Assembly: GCA_030407085.1 (NCBI GenBank)
Contig: CM059582.1
Coordinates: 140,695,501 to 140,759,500, forward strand
DNA from: Trichopria drosophilae
Taxonomy: Eukaryota > Arthropoda > Insecta > Hymenoptera > Diapriidae
Direction of reading: 5' to 3'
DNA: 64,000 nt
Of the stretch, positions 21,968 through 35,029 are shown one piece after another. Numbering within the stretch: the first letter of the stretch is position 1; every line of letters starts with the position of its first letter. Below the pieces are notes generated by a model, which saw only the letters and a program-made list of their open reading frames with translations, had not been told where the DNA came from and did no database searches. Position numbers and translations under genes: made by a program.

Positions 21968-21985
21968 TGGTCCTTCGAGCCGGAT
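21968..21985 (+). promoter_or_regulatory. Primer binding site, tRNA-Tyr type
   Basis: TGGTCCTTCGAGCCGGAT begins 5 nt after the 5' LTR and is the complement of the 3' end of insect tRNA-Tyr (acceptor ...TCGAAGGA plus CCA), 18 of 18 as I recall that tRNA. Confidence 0.8.
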
Positions 21986-22584
21986 ACGTGGACTTTAATC
22001 CTAAAGAACAGTGTGAGTGAACCTTGGAAAAAACGTGGTCTCAGGACGCCATTATTTGAGTGCGCGGTACGCGTCCCTTTGTTCGCACATGTCTCATTTT
22101 CGCGACTCTGATCTACGGTAGTTTCCATTTCAAAGTGACGGTGCGGGTTCATACGGCCTAGTAATTGTAAAAATTGCATTAATTTTGGTTGTCCCTTTTT
22201 GTTTTGAAAATTTTGATTTCGCCTTTTTGCAAAGGTCCGCCATTGCCTTCGCCGGTTTCGACGCGTTCGTCATTGTGACGTCACATCATTACCGCTCCCC
22301 ACTCTGTATCGATCGATTCTTCGATCGCGTATTCATCCGCGACGCTCTCAAGTTTCGCGGCGCGCGTCGATTTCGTGTGTCGAAATCCCAAGACTTCTCC
22401 GTCGCGCGTGTGTCGCACATCGATTTCTCAAGTGGAAATCTTTCGAGTTCTCCGTCACGCGCGAGCTACGCATCGATTCCATTTGTTTGCCATTTGTTCG
22501 CAATCATTCCAATTAGTTGCCGCGCTGGTTTGCTGTGGTCGTGTTTATTAGCCATATTCTGAGTATTATAAACATTTCGAAAAA
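21986..22584 (+). other. BEL-1 leader
   Basis: 599-bp untranslated leader between the primer site and the first gag ATG. No ORF of note; presumably holds packaging and dimerisation signals, which cannot be read from sequence alone. Confidence 0.6.
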
Positions 22585-25500
22585 ATGAGTGATCCGTCAG
22601 CAATATATGCTGATAAAATCAAACAAACGCGGGCACGATCTATCGGCGGTATTAGTCCGCTTTTGAACGTTCAACGAAATCATTTTATCTCTTTTTATCG
22701 GTTGTGTGATTCGGCCCGTAAATTAACGACAAATTCATCGCCGACAACAATCGACAAAAACTACGTTCGATCGGAGAGTTTTTTGAAAAGTGTCGTACTA
22801 TCCATCAAGAACTTATCAACCAGGAAGGTACGGACAATGACATCTACTTAGCGGACAATGAATTCGGTAACACCGAAGTCATATACTTGGAAGTCCTAGA
22901 TTTGTTGTATAAACTACAAAATGAGACGGCAGCAACAGCCTCGTCGTCAAATTCGATGATACCCGCTCCTGCAGTGCAACAGTCGCAACGATGTAGTTTG
23001 GAGAGAATATCCCTTCCAGTTTTTGATGGTGATTTTGAGGATTGGCTCCAATTCAAGGACTTATTTGAAGCGCTCGTGATACGTGAGAATTCTTTATCCA
23101 ATGTTCAAAAAATGTACTACTTAAAATCGAGTTTAACCGGAACAGCACTGTCATTAGTTAAAAATATTGCTGTTACCGATTCGAATTTTGCGGAAGCGTG
23201 GAAAATTGTTTCCGAACATTATCAAGACATGCAAATCCTGACCTTTTCGCTCATTGTCCGCCTGCTTAAGTTAAAACCGGCAGCTGGTGAAAATGTGGCT
23301 AACTTGCAATGGTTAGTAGCTCAGACTCGTGAAATTATCATGTCGCGTAAAAGTATTAAACAATTTTCCGCGGACTCAATTTTGGTCGTAATGACATTAC
23401 TTCGCCTAGATCCACAAATTCGAAAAGGGTGGGAGGACCATGTCGGTAAAACAGATAATTTTCCTTCGAATTCCGAACTTGAAACCTTTCTAAATGCAAA
23501 AATACACGCATTAACGGTTGCTAACCTCAAATCTGGAGTGTCGTCAATTTCGGATAGTTGTGGAGTGAAAGGTTCTTATAACAAAGGCATTTCTTCAAAG
23601 GTAACAATTCATGTTACCACGGCGTCGGGAAGTTGTCATTTTTGTACGCAACCACATGCAATTTCTAATTGCTTGAAGTTTAAATCATTAAACTCAGCCG
23701 CTCATTTAGAGTTCGTCCGTTCACAACGCCTTTGCTATAATTGTCTTAATAAGGGATATATCCCCTCCACCTGCAAGCGTCGTTCGGCTTGCACCGCCTG
23801 TAAGAAGCGGCACCATGTGTGTCTACATGAGACACTCACGCAGGCAACCCCCGCAAATTTACAAGGTTCTTGTTCCGATGCTTTAGGTTCCTTATCACCC
23901 TCATGTAATGAACAAAATATTTCGAAGGTGGAAGTAAGTACATCTCTTACAGCTATGCATTCGGGTTTTACAGTGCCGCAATTGAAATCGGTAGCTTTGC
24001 TTACGACTGCTTGGGTGCTTGCACGAACACAACATGGTGCTGAAATGCGATTGCGTGCCCTAATTGACTCCGGATCGGAATGTTCGCTGCTTTCAGAGAG
24101 AGCAGCGCAGATATTACATGTTCCCCGAAAAGCATGTTCAGCTTCAATTACCGGTATCGGCGCCGCTACCACGGGTGTTGTAAAATATTCGATTAATTTG
24201 GAACTGTTGTCGGTCGCGTTTCCGGGTAAATCGATTAGCGTAGATGTTCTAATTCTACCAAAGCTGACAAGTTATGCACCACGAAAGTACATTGATGTCC
24301 GTGAATGAAAAAATATTAGACAATTAACACTCGCTGATTCCGATCCTTGTGGCAGCCAACCAATCGATCTGATTTTAGGTGTAGATTGTTACGACAAGGT
24401 TATCTTGCATGACAAAATTAAGTTCCCTGGGGAACCGTTCGCCCTCCAATCAATCTTTGGATGGTTGCTACGCGGGCCCATCGAAGGAAATTCGGATAAT
24501 ATACATTCGCATATTACCTCGCTTCACGTTTCTTATAATGACAGTTTGATTCATGCGATTGAGCAGTTTTGGGAGGTCGAAGAGATTCCCACTCAGGTGC
24601 ACCTTACAGAGGATGAGAAGTGTTGCGAGGAAATTTTTAACGAATCTACAGTGTGCGAAAAATCAGGGCGTTATGTAGTTGCCCTTCCTTCAAAACTTCC
24701 CCTCCTCTTGATTTAGGGTGTTCCTCCGACATGGCTAAAGCGATGTATTATCGTATGGATCGCCGACTAGGACGTAACCCGGAATTGCGCGATAGTTATG
24801 TTAAATTTCTTGATGAATATCGGGTTTTAGGACATATGCGTCCCTATGTTCCATCTGCATCTTCTGAGCAGACATACGTCATTCCACACCACCCAGTAGT
24901 GAAACCGACAAGCTCCTCCGCGAAGGTAAGAGTGGTGTTCAACGCTTCTGCATTGAGTGACAATGGAAAGTCACTTAATGACTGTATGTACATCGGGCCC
25001 AAGCTTCAACAGGATCTTTCAGCCATAATATTACGATGGCGCCTATATAGAATCGTTTGTTCGACAGACATCTAAAAAATGTTTCGTCAGATTCGCGTTC
25101 GAAAGAAGGATACTCCCTACCAACTCATTTTTTATACGTCTCCTGACAGTAATTTAGTTATTCTTTATGAATTGCTGACGCTCACCTACGGGACAGCAGC
25201 CGCCCCATATCTCGCTAAAAGAGTCATTGCCCGACTTGCGGACGATGAAAAGGAGAATTTCCCTGTTGCTAGCGCTCTAGTAACGGACAATACCTTTGTC
25301 GACAAAACATTTTTTGGCGCTTCGTCAATCGAGAAAACTCGAGAGATGCGCAATGAGTTTATTTCGTTCTTTAAGAGTGGCGGATTCGAGCTACATAAAT
25401 GGAGCTCCAATTGTACCGCTTTATTGGAAGATTTGGACGTGGAGTCTATTGAACCTTCTCAACACATCACGGTTCAAGAAGACAATTATATAAAAATTCT

Positions 25501-26842
25501 TGGAATTTATTGGGATCCCAAACATGCCGTTTTTGCATTTCGCGTTGATTCGGAAATACCAGAGATCTTAACAAAGAGATCTTTTCTCTCGTTTTTAGCC
25601 AAGTGCTATGATCCCTTAGGGTGGCACTCCCCTGTCATTGTTACCGGTAAAATTATCATGCAACAGCTGTGGAAATTGAAGGTCGCATGGGATGCCTATT
25701 TACCTCCTATGTTAACACGCGAGTGTACAGATTTCTGTACAGAGTTACGTGTCTTATCGGTAGCGCAGCCGCCTCGTTGGTTGAATACTGACGAAAATTG
25801 CTCAATTGAGCTTCACGGTTTTGCAGACGCATCATCTCGGGCCTATGCAGCAGTTGCCTATCTTCATGTAACCAATGGCAGTAAAACAAACATCTTTTTA
25901 CTAGCGAGCAAAACAAAGGTGGCTCCATTAAAAGTGTTGTCAATCCCTCGCTTGGAATTATGCGCGGCCGCACTCCTGAGCAACTTAATTCCTTGGGTGT
26001 GCTCGGTACTTAAGCTTCCAGACGTACCTGTTCATACTTGGACCGATTCGACGGTCGTCTTGGATTGGGTTAAATTAAGCTCACCTGCTCGTTGGAAGAC
26101 GTTTGTTGCAAATCGTGTTTCTTCGATTCAAACAAATTGTCCACGTGCCCATTGGCCTCATGTTCCCTCGGAAGAAAACCCTGCTGATTTGGCTTCCAGG
26201 GGAGTGAGAGCTGCAGATCTTGTAGATAATAAACTTTGTTGGCAAGGCCCTTCTTGGCTAGCTACCAATGAGTGGCCATCTAGAGAGCCCGGTACAAATT
26301 TGGATGTGGTAGAATCCGAATTAAATCACAGGGTAGTGAATACGATTAACATTGTTGAATGGGAATTAGAATCCAGATTCTCTGATTGGGGAAAACTTAT
26401 TAAAGTAACTGCTCATATTTTGCGCTTTATTGCACTTCTTCGAAACAAAAGGAGTGCAAACGACTCTTATGAAAACATTCTTACGCGTTACCATTTAGTT
26501 CAAATCATGCGAGACCGTTTTTGGAAGGCGTGGCGTCTTGATTATTTAAACACCTTACAAAAACGTTCGAAATGGCGTTCTGTTCAGCCAAATTTAAAAA
26601 ATGGTGACGTAGTGATTATCAAGGACGATAATCAACCTCCGGCTCGTTGGCAGCTAGCACGTATTATCAAATGTTTCGACGGCGATAAAGGAATTGTACG
26701 GGTTTGCGAGCTTCAAACAGCGACTACGCGCTTAAAACGTCCGATTCATAAATTGTGTCCGCTTCCGGTCCACATTGCAAGTGATAACGTCGGCGGGCGG
26801 CGACGCGCCGTGAACTTGTGTTTGATTCAAACATTATTATAG
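22585..26842 (+). pseudogene. BEL-1 gag-pol polyprotein, multiply disrupted
   Basis: Gag begins at ATG 22,585 and shifts frame in a T6 run near 22,780. The main gag-protease segment to 24,308 has LPVFDGDFEDWLQFKDLF, the knuckle CYNCLNKGYIPSTC and the aspartic protease site ALIDSGSECS. Defects then follow: TGA at 24,306 where BEL-2 has Trp; a one-base deletion near 24,687; TAA at 25,073 where BEL-2 has Gln; and RT box FVDK at 25,299 instead of FVDD. RNase H (HGFADASSRAYAAVAYL, TWTDSTVVLDW) reads through. Near 26,470 the frame jumps from ALLRNKRS to the integrase C-terminus (QIMRDRFWKAWRLDYL), losing the HHCC and DDE core. It cannot encode a working polymerase or integrase and would need help in trans. 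Confidence 0.9.
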
Positions 26843-26910
26843 TAGATTTAATTTGAATATTTGCATTATATTATGTTATTTAGTTTTCTTGTGTTTCGCT
26901 CATTATTCAT

Positions 26911-26927
26911 AAGCGAGGCGGGCGGTA
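26911..26927 (+). promoter_or_regulatory. Polypurine tract of BEL-1
   Basis: Purine-rich AAGCGAGGCGGGCGGTA directly before the 3' LTR, where plus-strand DNA synthesis would be primed. Confidence 0.65.
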
Positions 26928-27373
26928 TGTTTGATTCTGTCATTTATTTGGAATTGTAATTTCGATAAATGTAAAACCACTGGCGCCATCTGTTAGCTAT
27001 GCGCTACACTATCAATTCATCGATCATTGCTCCGCTCCTAGGTCACGTGATTTCCCGGCATTTCTCGCGAACGCGTGGTCTTGGCGGGCTTCTCTCCGGA
27101 TCGGAAGATAGTTTTGAGACTTCGTGACGAAAGGTGTACATCTTTGAAACTACCCGCGCGCGAACCTCCTTTTGGAGCGACTTCGATAACGAGACGAATA
27201 ACAGTGTATTGCCTGAGACGAACTCAATAAATACGGTAGTGAACACCGCTGAGTGAATTTATCACGGACTTTCTTTCACAATTCCTTTGTTCCCGTAGTA
27301 GTAATCTGCGTTGGTACGGGTCCGCAGTTCCAGGATAACACTTTTTAACAAAAGGTTATCATCCGTAGTTACA
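26928..27373 (+). repeat. 3' LTR of BEL-1
   Basis: 446 bp, ends TTACA, followed by ACCGG target duplication. Confidence 0.93.
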
Positions 27374-27378
27374 ACCGG

Positions 27379-27698
27379 TATTTAATGCAGTATAAAATGA
27401 AAATTAGATCTCAAAACTTAAAATTGAATATTGCGTCCAGAGCAAGGAGGCCATAAGCCTTGCTAAAGAGTACAACATGGCATCCTGGTGCGAAACGCAT
27501 TTCAACAATAGTTCCAATTACAAGCGCTAGAGAGGGAAGATTTTTAAAATTAAATCAAATAGTTGGTTATTCAAAATTTTTACATATAAGTACTGTTTGG
27601 AAGTTAATTAGATTTACTAAAATAGGTCGTAAGGATTATAATTAAATAAAAGGAATAAACGAGGATTGGTTAGCTAAATAATTTGAACACACTTTCGC
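27379..27698. other. AT-rich spacer between BEL-1 and BEL-3
   Basis: No gene. About 65 bp (27,503-27,570, AACAATAGTTCCAATTACAAGC...) resemble the reverse complement of 21,190-21,257, inside the inverted-repeat element left of BEL-1, at roughly 70-75% by eye. Confidence 0.5.
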
Positions 27699-28394
27699 TG
27701 TAACTTTACGCACTTGCCTAGGCATAAAAACTCCCACGGAGTAGGGAGAAAAGCCCGGGCTAGCGGATATCTTTATTGAACTACAAGGTACATAGAAAGT
27801 ACAATTTAACGCGCGGAATTCGATCGCACACATTCATACACACACCCAACGACCAGACTCTTACCTAGTGCCGCTGCACACTTAACCTACACGGATCTTC
27901 CTTCCTTCCTAAGTGCAGTCTTAAACTCGGCGCTGCCTCGCACAGTCTTCAACTCAATGGCCGCAAGGGGCCGGGTGCACTTCACAAAAACACAGACCTC
28001 TGGGACGCTTCGAATTCTCGCAGGAACCGACCCAGGGAGACGAGCGACACAGAGTCGCCGCGTCAAGTGCAGCCCGGGAAATGGTACGCAAAAAAACTCA
28101 CACGTGGCCAAATCTGCCACTTTCAACGCACGCAAAAATAATAGGCAGTACTCGCACGCTAAGACTGCTGATAACATTCAATCAAAAAATTGTCACACCA
28201 ATAACTCGCGAGAGACCGTACCGTCAACCGAAAACTATTCCGCGTCGAAACCGGAACTCAACTCCCGGCACGCTCGCGGGGCCAGACGCAACTCGCCGCG
28301 AGATCCTCTCCAAATATGCGCGCGCATCTCATTCGCGCCTTCGCTGCGACAATCGGCGGTATAGGGTCTTATCGAGATACAAAAGAACCATACA
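27699..28394 (-). repeat. Probable 3' LTR of BEL-3
   Basis: On the minus strand it starts TGTATGG after the purine-rich GAAGGCGGGCGGGA and ends GTTACA, giving TGTA...TACA termini and ~696 bp with an AATAAA signal. No second LTR is available to confirm the ends. Confidence 0.55.
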
Positions 28395-28560
28395 TCCCGC
28401 CCGCCTTCGTCCGACGGACGAACACTCTACCCTGCAACTAACCTTCTCTGTCTAGACGGAGTGGGCAAAGTCGAACGATGTGTCGCTTAAATGAAGCGGT
28501 GGCAGTGTTCACTGTAACTACTCGGACCAGGCCGTCTGGGCCCTGGTGGATCTCAGTGAT

Positions 28561-30979
28561 TCAACCTAGAGGCCATTTTGATGGCGGATAACGATCGTCC
28601 TTTATGAGAACTAGTCGACCCACAACAAAATTCTCATGTGGAACTCTCCACTTTTCACGCTCTTGCAAGTGGAGGAGGTATTCTGAAGACCAGCGCTTCC
28701 AAAACTGATTCCTAATGCGTTGAAGCAACTGGAACCTACTAAAGCGATTCTGAGGAACGTCGGGAATATCGGCTTCTGGGAGTAATCCAGAGGAACTGCC
28801 GTTCAGGAAATGGAACGGAGTCAACGCATGAAGGTCGTCTGAATCCGCACTAAGGATGCTCAATGGACGCGAATTAAGACAAGCCTCAATTTCTACAAGG
28901 ACACTGGACAGATCCTTGAAGGTGAGGGTGTGTTCACCCACCCCCGCTTTAAATGATGCTTGACGGATTGACGTCAGCTTCCCACAAACCGCCATAATGG
29001 GAAGCGCATGATGGAATGAAAGTCCACTCGGTGCCATCGTTAGCGAGAAGTGAAGCAACCCGGTGGTAGAACTCCGAAGCCCAATGAAATATATCCGTAA
29101 GTTCAACATCCGCCCCTTTGAAGTTAGTGGCGTTGTCGCTGTAAATCCGGTGGAAAATACCACGTCTACCTTCAAACCATCGATACGCACAAATAAAGGA
29201 AGCAGTTGTATGTTCACTAACCAGTTCAAGATGAATGGCCCGTGTGGTGAAGCAGACGAAAACTGCGATATACCCCTTATACGACTTATGCCCTCGACCC
29301 TTTGTACGCACCTGATTGGGACCTGCGTAGTCTAGATCCGATATAGCAAATGGGCGTCCTATAATCACCCGATCGGCAGGAAGATCACCCATCAACTGCT
29401 GGGCCGTTTGCGGCTTAAACCGCTGACACGTTACGCACTTTCTTATAATAGATTTAACAAGACGATTTTTGCCAAGAATCCAGACCTGTTGCATTGAAAT
29501 GCTGGACGTCAAAGTGCGGCCACCGTGCAAACAAAGATGATGTGAATGCCGAACAAATAATCTACTAAGCGTGGAATTTTGTGAAAGAATCGGGGGATGC
29601 TTTTGTTCAGACGTAAGATTGGAGTGGGACAATCTACCTCCTACGCGCAGAACTCCATCATGATCCAAGAACGGATTTAACTTCAGGAGGCGACTACGCT
29701 TCGGTAATTCTTTCCCTGACTTTGGTAGGTTTATTTCCTCGACGAAAGCACTAACCTGTGCTAATCGAATGACTACGAGTTGTGCAGCAGATAACTCATC
29801 GGAAGTGATGAACGAAGGTAGTTGATCCTCGCCTTGGGCGCGCCTACGCAGATTAACCAGCGCATTAGACAAGGCTACTATGCGAATCAACTGAGTCAAC
29901 GAGGAGAAGCGATTAAAAAGAGTCGATTCCGCAGGCCGAGCCTGGGTATGGAGAGTTCGTGAAATTTCAGAAGTTTGCGGCCAATGTTCACGAGTTTGAA
30001 AAAGCCACTGAGGTCCACGCCACCATAGATCACTCCGAGCCAGATCAGCAGGCTCGCAACCACGAGTAGCTAAATCTGCCGGATTCTCCTTAGTGGGCAC
30101 GTGCGACCAAGTAGCAGAGGGTAGCTCCGTTTGGATATAAGATACTCTATTTGCGACAAATGTCTTCCAATTGCATGGGTGTTTGCGTAGCCACATAAGC
30201 ACAATCTGGCTGTCAGATGCGAAGACAGGAAGAGAACGAAGGAAATCCAGTTTTCTTACGTGAGTGGTAAGTTTTACTAGCAGAGCCGCCCCACATAGCT
30301 CCAGATTCGGGATACTAACGGTTTTATCCGGCGCGACCTTAGCTTTAGCAGATATCATTGAGATATGGACTCGACCGTCACTCTCCTTAACCGCAAGTAC
30401 ACTACAGCAGAATATGCACGAGAGGAAGCGTCTGAAAATCCGTGGAACTCACACGAACGGGCAGCCGTAACTCCCAGCCAACGATCGACAGACAGTGAAG
30501 TCAATGCGTACAAAGAGTCACAGTAGGCATGCCAGCGCTCACGAAATTAAGTGAGCAGTAGAGAATCCCAGTCGCATTTCTGGATCCATAGATCCTGCAT
30601 TAGAATTTTTGCAATCACCGTAACTGTAGCAAGCCACCCTAGGGGATCGAATAAGCGAGAAATAGCGGAAAGGATACCTCGCTTGATTGCGGCTGTCGCC
30701 AACTCTTCAATATCTTCGCCTTGGAACCTAAACTGATCTCGCATAGGGTTCCACTGAAGACCGAGTGTTTTCACCGAGGAATCTGTTACAATAGCTTTCG
30801 AGGAACCTTGCTCTACCTGCAGAAGAAGGAGGTCGGGGTGATTGGCAGACCACTTATCCAATCCTATTCGCGTAGAGTCTAGCAACGAGATGAGTTCGTT
30901 TCGCTTTATGATAGCAGTGGGCAAATCGTCCGCGCATGCAAAGGTATCGTCTACATCTAGTGGAAATCGAGTGCCTTCC
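28561..30979 (-). pseudogene. BEL-3 pol, 3' part: RT end, RNase H, integrase
   Basis: Resumes at the RT catalytic box (LDVDDTFACADDLPTAIIKRNEL, 30,960-30,900) right after the LINE insertion. Next come LGLQWNPMRDQF and DPLGWLATVTVIAKILMQ. RNase H is only partly readable near 30,540-30,360 because of stops; then ELCGAALLVKL and FASDSQIVLMWL. The integrase has an HHCC finger (RHSHHLCLHGG...CVTCQRF), core Asp in DLDYAGP, Asp in IYSDNATNF and Glu in HYGGLWEADV, and a C-terminal ACLNSRPL and FWKRWSSEYLLHLQ part in a second frame (29,229-28,561). At least two breaks (near 30,360-30,547 and 28,950) show it is inactive. Confidence 0.82.
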
Positions 30980-31217
30980 TCACGAACTTTTTTTTTTTTA
31001 ACATCGCAATTTTATTACAATCTGTCTTGTTGACATTCAGCAATATTTTTATTGTAGAAATTAATCGTGGAAGGTACCCATCCAGTGATGTGCCCTTATA
31101 CAGATATTCTTAATTATTATATTAAACTAACACTTATAATATCAATTTAAATAAAGTTAAGAAGTATTATGTCACTGGGAGTAAAAGTTTAATATACACC
31201 AGAATGTTCTGTCTATT

Positions 31218-33892
31218 CTAGTGCGTAAGATCGAATGGAATTTTCTTCTTGAGTCTCCTGATTAGTCGTGGTTTCATTATGTTGACTGTAAGAATGTTTG
31301 GGTGCTTCTTTAGTCTCTCACTGTAATTTTTGCTATATTCCTGGATTTCCTCTTTGACACTCAGCACTTGTAGGTCGCGATGTATGGCATCATTAGTTAC
31401 AAAACCATGGTGCATCAACTATCATTCTCAATACTTTTGACCGGAAGCGTTGAAGTATCTCTATATTAGAATTGGCTGCCGTTCCCCACAGCTGTATTCC
31501 ATACGTCCATATTGGTTTTAAAATCGTCTTGTATAGCAGGAGCTTATTCTGAAGCGTGAGTTGTGATTCTCTATTTAAAAGCCAAAATAGTTTTCGTAAT
31601 GTGAGTACAAGCTGTTTTCTTTTGGTAAATATATGTGTTTTCCACGTCAGTCGGTGGTCGAAGTGCATGCCTAAATATTTAGCTACCTCAGATTGCGGAA
31701 TCTGTTGGCCGTTAAGTGATACTTCAGGACAAGTCTCTTTTCGGGAAGTAAAAGTCACATGGACTGATTTCGTTTCATTGGCTTCTATTCTCCAAATGTT
31801 TAGCCACTTTTGAACGTCATCAAGATTGCTTTGTACCATTTGAGTCGCCAGAATTGGATTTTCGTGTGAAGCTAATACTGCAGTGTCATCTGCAAATGTT
31901 GCTGTTGTTACTCCGATTTTCGTAGGCAGGTCGGCGGTATAGAGAAAGTAGAGGATCGGGCCTAGTACGCTACCTTGAGGCACACCGGCTTGTATTTTGT
32001 GTAATTCCTTAAATATATCTTAATATTTCACGAAGAAGTCTCTGTCTTGGAGATAAGATTTTAGAAGAGTATAATAGCCTGGAGGGAGGTTTGTATTTAT
32101 TTTGTACAGTAGTCCAGTCTGCCAGACTTTGTCAAAAGCTTGAGTTATGTCCAGAAAGACACCCGAACAGTACTTTTTTTCTTCTAAGCTTGATAATATC
32201 TTGTTGTAAACTCGATGTGCTTGCTCGATAGTGGAGTGTTTGTGACGGAAGCCGAATTGATGATTGGGGATCAACTGCTTCCTTTCAATGATTGGTTTTA
32301 GCCTCAGAAGTAACAATTTTTCAAAAACTTTTGAAATAATTGGTAATAAACTAATTGATCGACACGACTTGAGATCTTCAGGGTTTTTACTCGGTTTCAG
32401 GATTAGAATAATCTGTGCTACTTTCCACTGCAGGGGAAAGAAGCTGGTTCTCAATACTGCATTAAAAAGCTGGGTTAAAAATTTCCAGCCTTTGTTTGGA
32501 AGATTTTGTAGTATTTGGCCATTGATTAAGTCGTATCCTAGTGCTTTTTTGGGACTTAAATCATGTTGAATAGTTTTAATTACTTCGCTTATTTTAAACT
32601 TTCTTAGTGGAGGTTCCAGCTGATAGGTTTCGTTAAGTTTTCGGCGCATTTCATATTCTTCGGATTACGTTTGACTGGGGTGTGAAGTGAATACCTCTGT
32701 CAGGTGTTGTGCAAATATTTCTGCTTTTTCCTGCGCGCTTCTTGCTCATTTGCCGTCGGATAAACGTAGCGGCGGTATTGAGGTTTGAGGTTGTTTTAAT
32801 CCTTGGTTGCTTTCCAAAGTGAATAATCAGATCCCTGAGTTGGCCCAAGTGTTCGTAGATAGTCCTGTTTATTTTTGTTTGCTTCCGTTTTTAGCAATCT
32901 ATGCAGATTTTGAATAGCCTTGTTCAACTTACTTTTCAGCTCTGGGGATCTAGTTATTTGCCACTGTTTTCTTATTTGTCGTTTTTCTGCTAGTTTTTGT
33001 ATTACTAGTGCCGAAGATACATCAGCATTTCTCATTGTTGAGTTGGCTGGAGTTGCATTCCATGCTGCTTGTTGGATACACTGGTTGAAATACTCTACCG
33101 CTTCAGTGATGTCATTTTCTGTTTTTAGCGGTAGAAATATGTTTAGCGTTTCTTCGACTTGAGTGTTATAATATGTCCAATCGGTCTTTTTGCTACACAA
33201 TACGCATGGTTTTTCTTTTTCGATAATTATACTACTTAATGTAAGTAATACAGGCGAGTGATCTGAAGATAGATCAAGGCATGATTTTACTTTTAAGTAT
33301 TTTTTATTTATGCATTTCGTAATATAGAAGTCAATGACATCTGGTATTTTTCTTCTGTCTGTGGGCCAGTACGTTGGTTCGCCCGTTGACACTGATTCTA
33401 GATTCAAATGCTTAATCGCTTTAGAAAGTTCTCTACCCTTAGAAGATGTTAACCGAGAGCTCCATTGTGGATGCTTGGCATTAAAATCACCTCCTGTAAT
33501 AAAGCGATTTCCCAGCTTTTTTAGGTACTTTTTGAACTCGTCCTGTCTTGTAGCATGCTTTGGGGGCAGTACACAGCAGAGATGGTAAGCGATCCATTCC
33601 ACTCATCCACCACTACATTTTTGGCTTGGAGTTGTTCCGTTCAGTATTCATTAATAACGTGATGTTTGATGTTATTTTTAATGACAATTGCAGACCCTCC
33701 ATGAGCTGTACCGTCAGGATGCATGGTATGATAAACAGCATATCTATTGAATTTAATATAATTTTTCTTAGTGAAGTGAGTTTCGGATATTAGCATTATA
33801 TCAATGTTTTGGTCTCTCAAAAAAGCTTGCACTTCATTTCTATGTTTGGATAAGCCATTGGCATTCCAGGTTGCTAGTTGAAGAGACAACAT
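31218..33892 (-). pseudogene. Jockey-clade ORF2: EEP endonuclease and reverse transcriptase
   Basis: Starts near 33,892 (LQLATWNANGLSKHRNEVQAF) with SETHFTKKNYIKF and GGSAIVIKNNI; the frame changes near 33,620 and continues with TGGDFNAKHPQWSSRL and SSDHSPVLLTLS. RT in a further frame from 32,649: LSPKKALGYDLINGQIL, YRSISLLP-like CRSISLLPIISKVFEKLL, HQFGFRHKHSTIEQ, GVFLDITQAFDKVW. A break near 32,000 is followed by MPQGSVLGPILYFLYT and the active box TFADDTAVLA, then thumb and C-terminal WGTAANSNIEILQRFRSK and a last frame to 31,218. Four or more frame changes mark a pseudogene with all catalytic motifs still visible. Confidence 0.85.
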
Positions 33893-34008
33893 TGCGACAT
33901 TTTAGAGATTATTGAGGTGAGTAGATTTAACATAGTACTCATCTGTTCCATTAGGCCTTTCATCATTGACTTTAGTTCCTTAAGGTCGTTAGATTGCTGG
34001 ATATGGTA

Positions 34009-35029
34009 TTATTGGTTGGGTGCGACATTGTTTGTTGAGTGATCTTGAGTCTTTTGGTTGGCTGTTACCTGGGCATAAGTAGAACCTGGATGAATAGATC
34101 CGTCCGACCTAGGCCGTGGAACGGGCAGCGAGGTTTGTGCGATATTTGTCGCAACATTTTGGTTCGTTGTTGTCTGTTTATTTCTCAAAGTTGGAAATAG
34201 GGCTTTTCGAAATTGTTTGTAGATGATGCATCCCTTGTAATTAGCAGGGTGATTTCCTTCGCATAGAACGCATTTAACTTGATCAGATTTTTCTTTACGT
34301 AAGCAGTCTGATGTTTTGTGGCTGCCAGTATACTTGACACATCGCGGTGCACGAGAGCAGAATTTCTTAGTATCTCCATATCTCTGACAGTTAGAGCATT
34401 GTGGTATTTCGCGACGATAATGCGGTGCTTCAAACTTGATTTTCATATTAAGTAAAAATTCAATTGCATAAATACTTTTATTATTGTCTGCATGCATTCC
34501 TTATATTGCGAACTTTATGCCCATGGCTTTCTATTTCATTTTTAATGCTTTCTATTTCTGTAGAATAATGCATATAACAGAGTACCACTTTAAACGGGGT
34601 TTCTTGTCTTTTTTTGTAGGTGTAGTATTCTGTATTCTTTTCTTTTAGTGAAGCAATTATTACATCGTAGGTTTCAATAGATTTATCTTGGACTCTAACC
34701 TGTTGTTGATTCTGTACTTTAATGTAGTAATTATCTTTCGCTATTGTATTAAGCAAATCTATTAATGGACTGATATTTCCGACACCCGAGATAAATATAG
34801 GCGGGGCTTTAACCGTTTTTACAGTGTTTTCAATATGTTCGGTATCTTCAGTTTCCACATTTTCCAATGATGCAAAACTGTTTGCTATAGTGGTTGGTGG
34901 TGTGGCTAGCCAATAATCAACAATTTTCGTTTGTTTTGCATTGCGGCCTTTATTAATATCATTAGGACTAGATCTTTCACGTTTTTTTTTTATTTTCTGC
35001 AATTTTCCATTGGCCTTCAGGTGTCGCAT
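34009..35029 (-). pseudogene. Jockey-clade ORF1 (gag-like), one frameshift
   Basis: The N-terminal part (35,029-34,481) carries basic KKKRERSSPND, then PPIFISGVGNISPLIDLL, a typical Jockey RRM-like region ending VVLCYMHYSTEIESIKNEI. The frame changes near 34,490. The second part (34,497-34,009) has three zinc knuckles beginning CSNCQRYGDTKKFC, CVKYTGSHKTSDC (second Cys changed to Tyr) and CVLCEGNHPANYKGC. ORF1 acts as RNP chaperone in the family. The damaged second knuckle and the frameshift argue against function. Confidence 0.83.

Larger units (their letters stand above)
21517..27373 (+). mobile_element. BEL-1: BEL/Pao LTR retrotransposon, complete structure, defective coding
   Basis: 446-bp LTRs at both ends (TGTTTGATTC...GTTACA) flanked by the 5-bp duplication ACCGG (21,512-21,516 and 27,374-27,378). 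The LTRs differ at about seven positions by eye (~98% identity), implying fairly recent insertion. Gene order gag-protease-RT-RNaseH-integrase on one long frame, with a BEL-type gag, assigns it to BEL/Pao. The coding region carries nonsense codons, frameshifts, an RT active-site change and an integrase deletion. Confidence 0.93.

Noticed and set aside
27957..28455. Two 125-135-codon plus frames
   Set aside because: They lie within the probable LTR of BEL-3 and show no domain.
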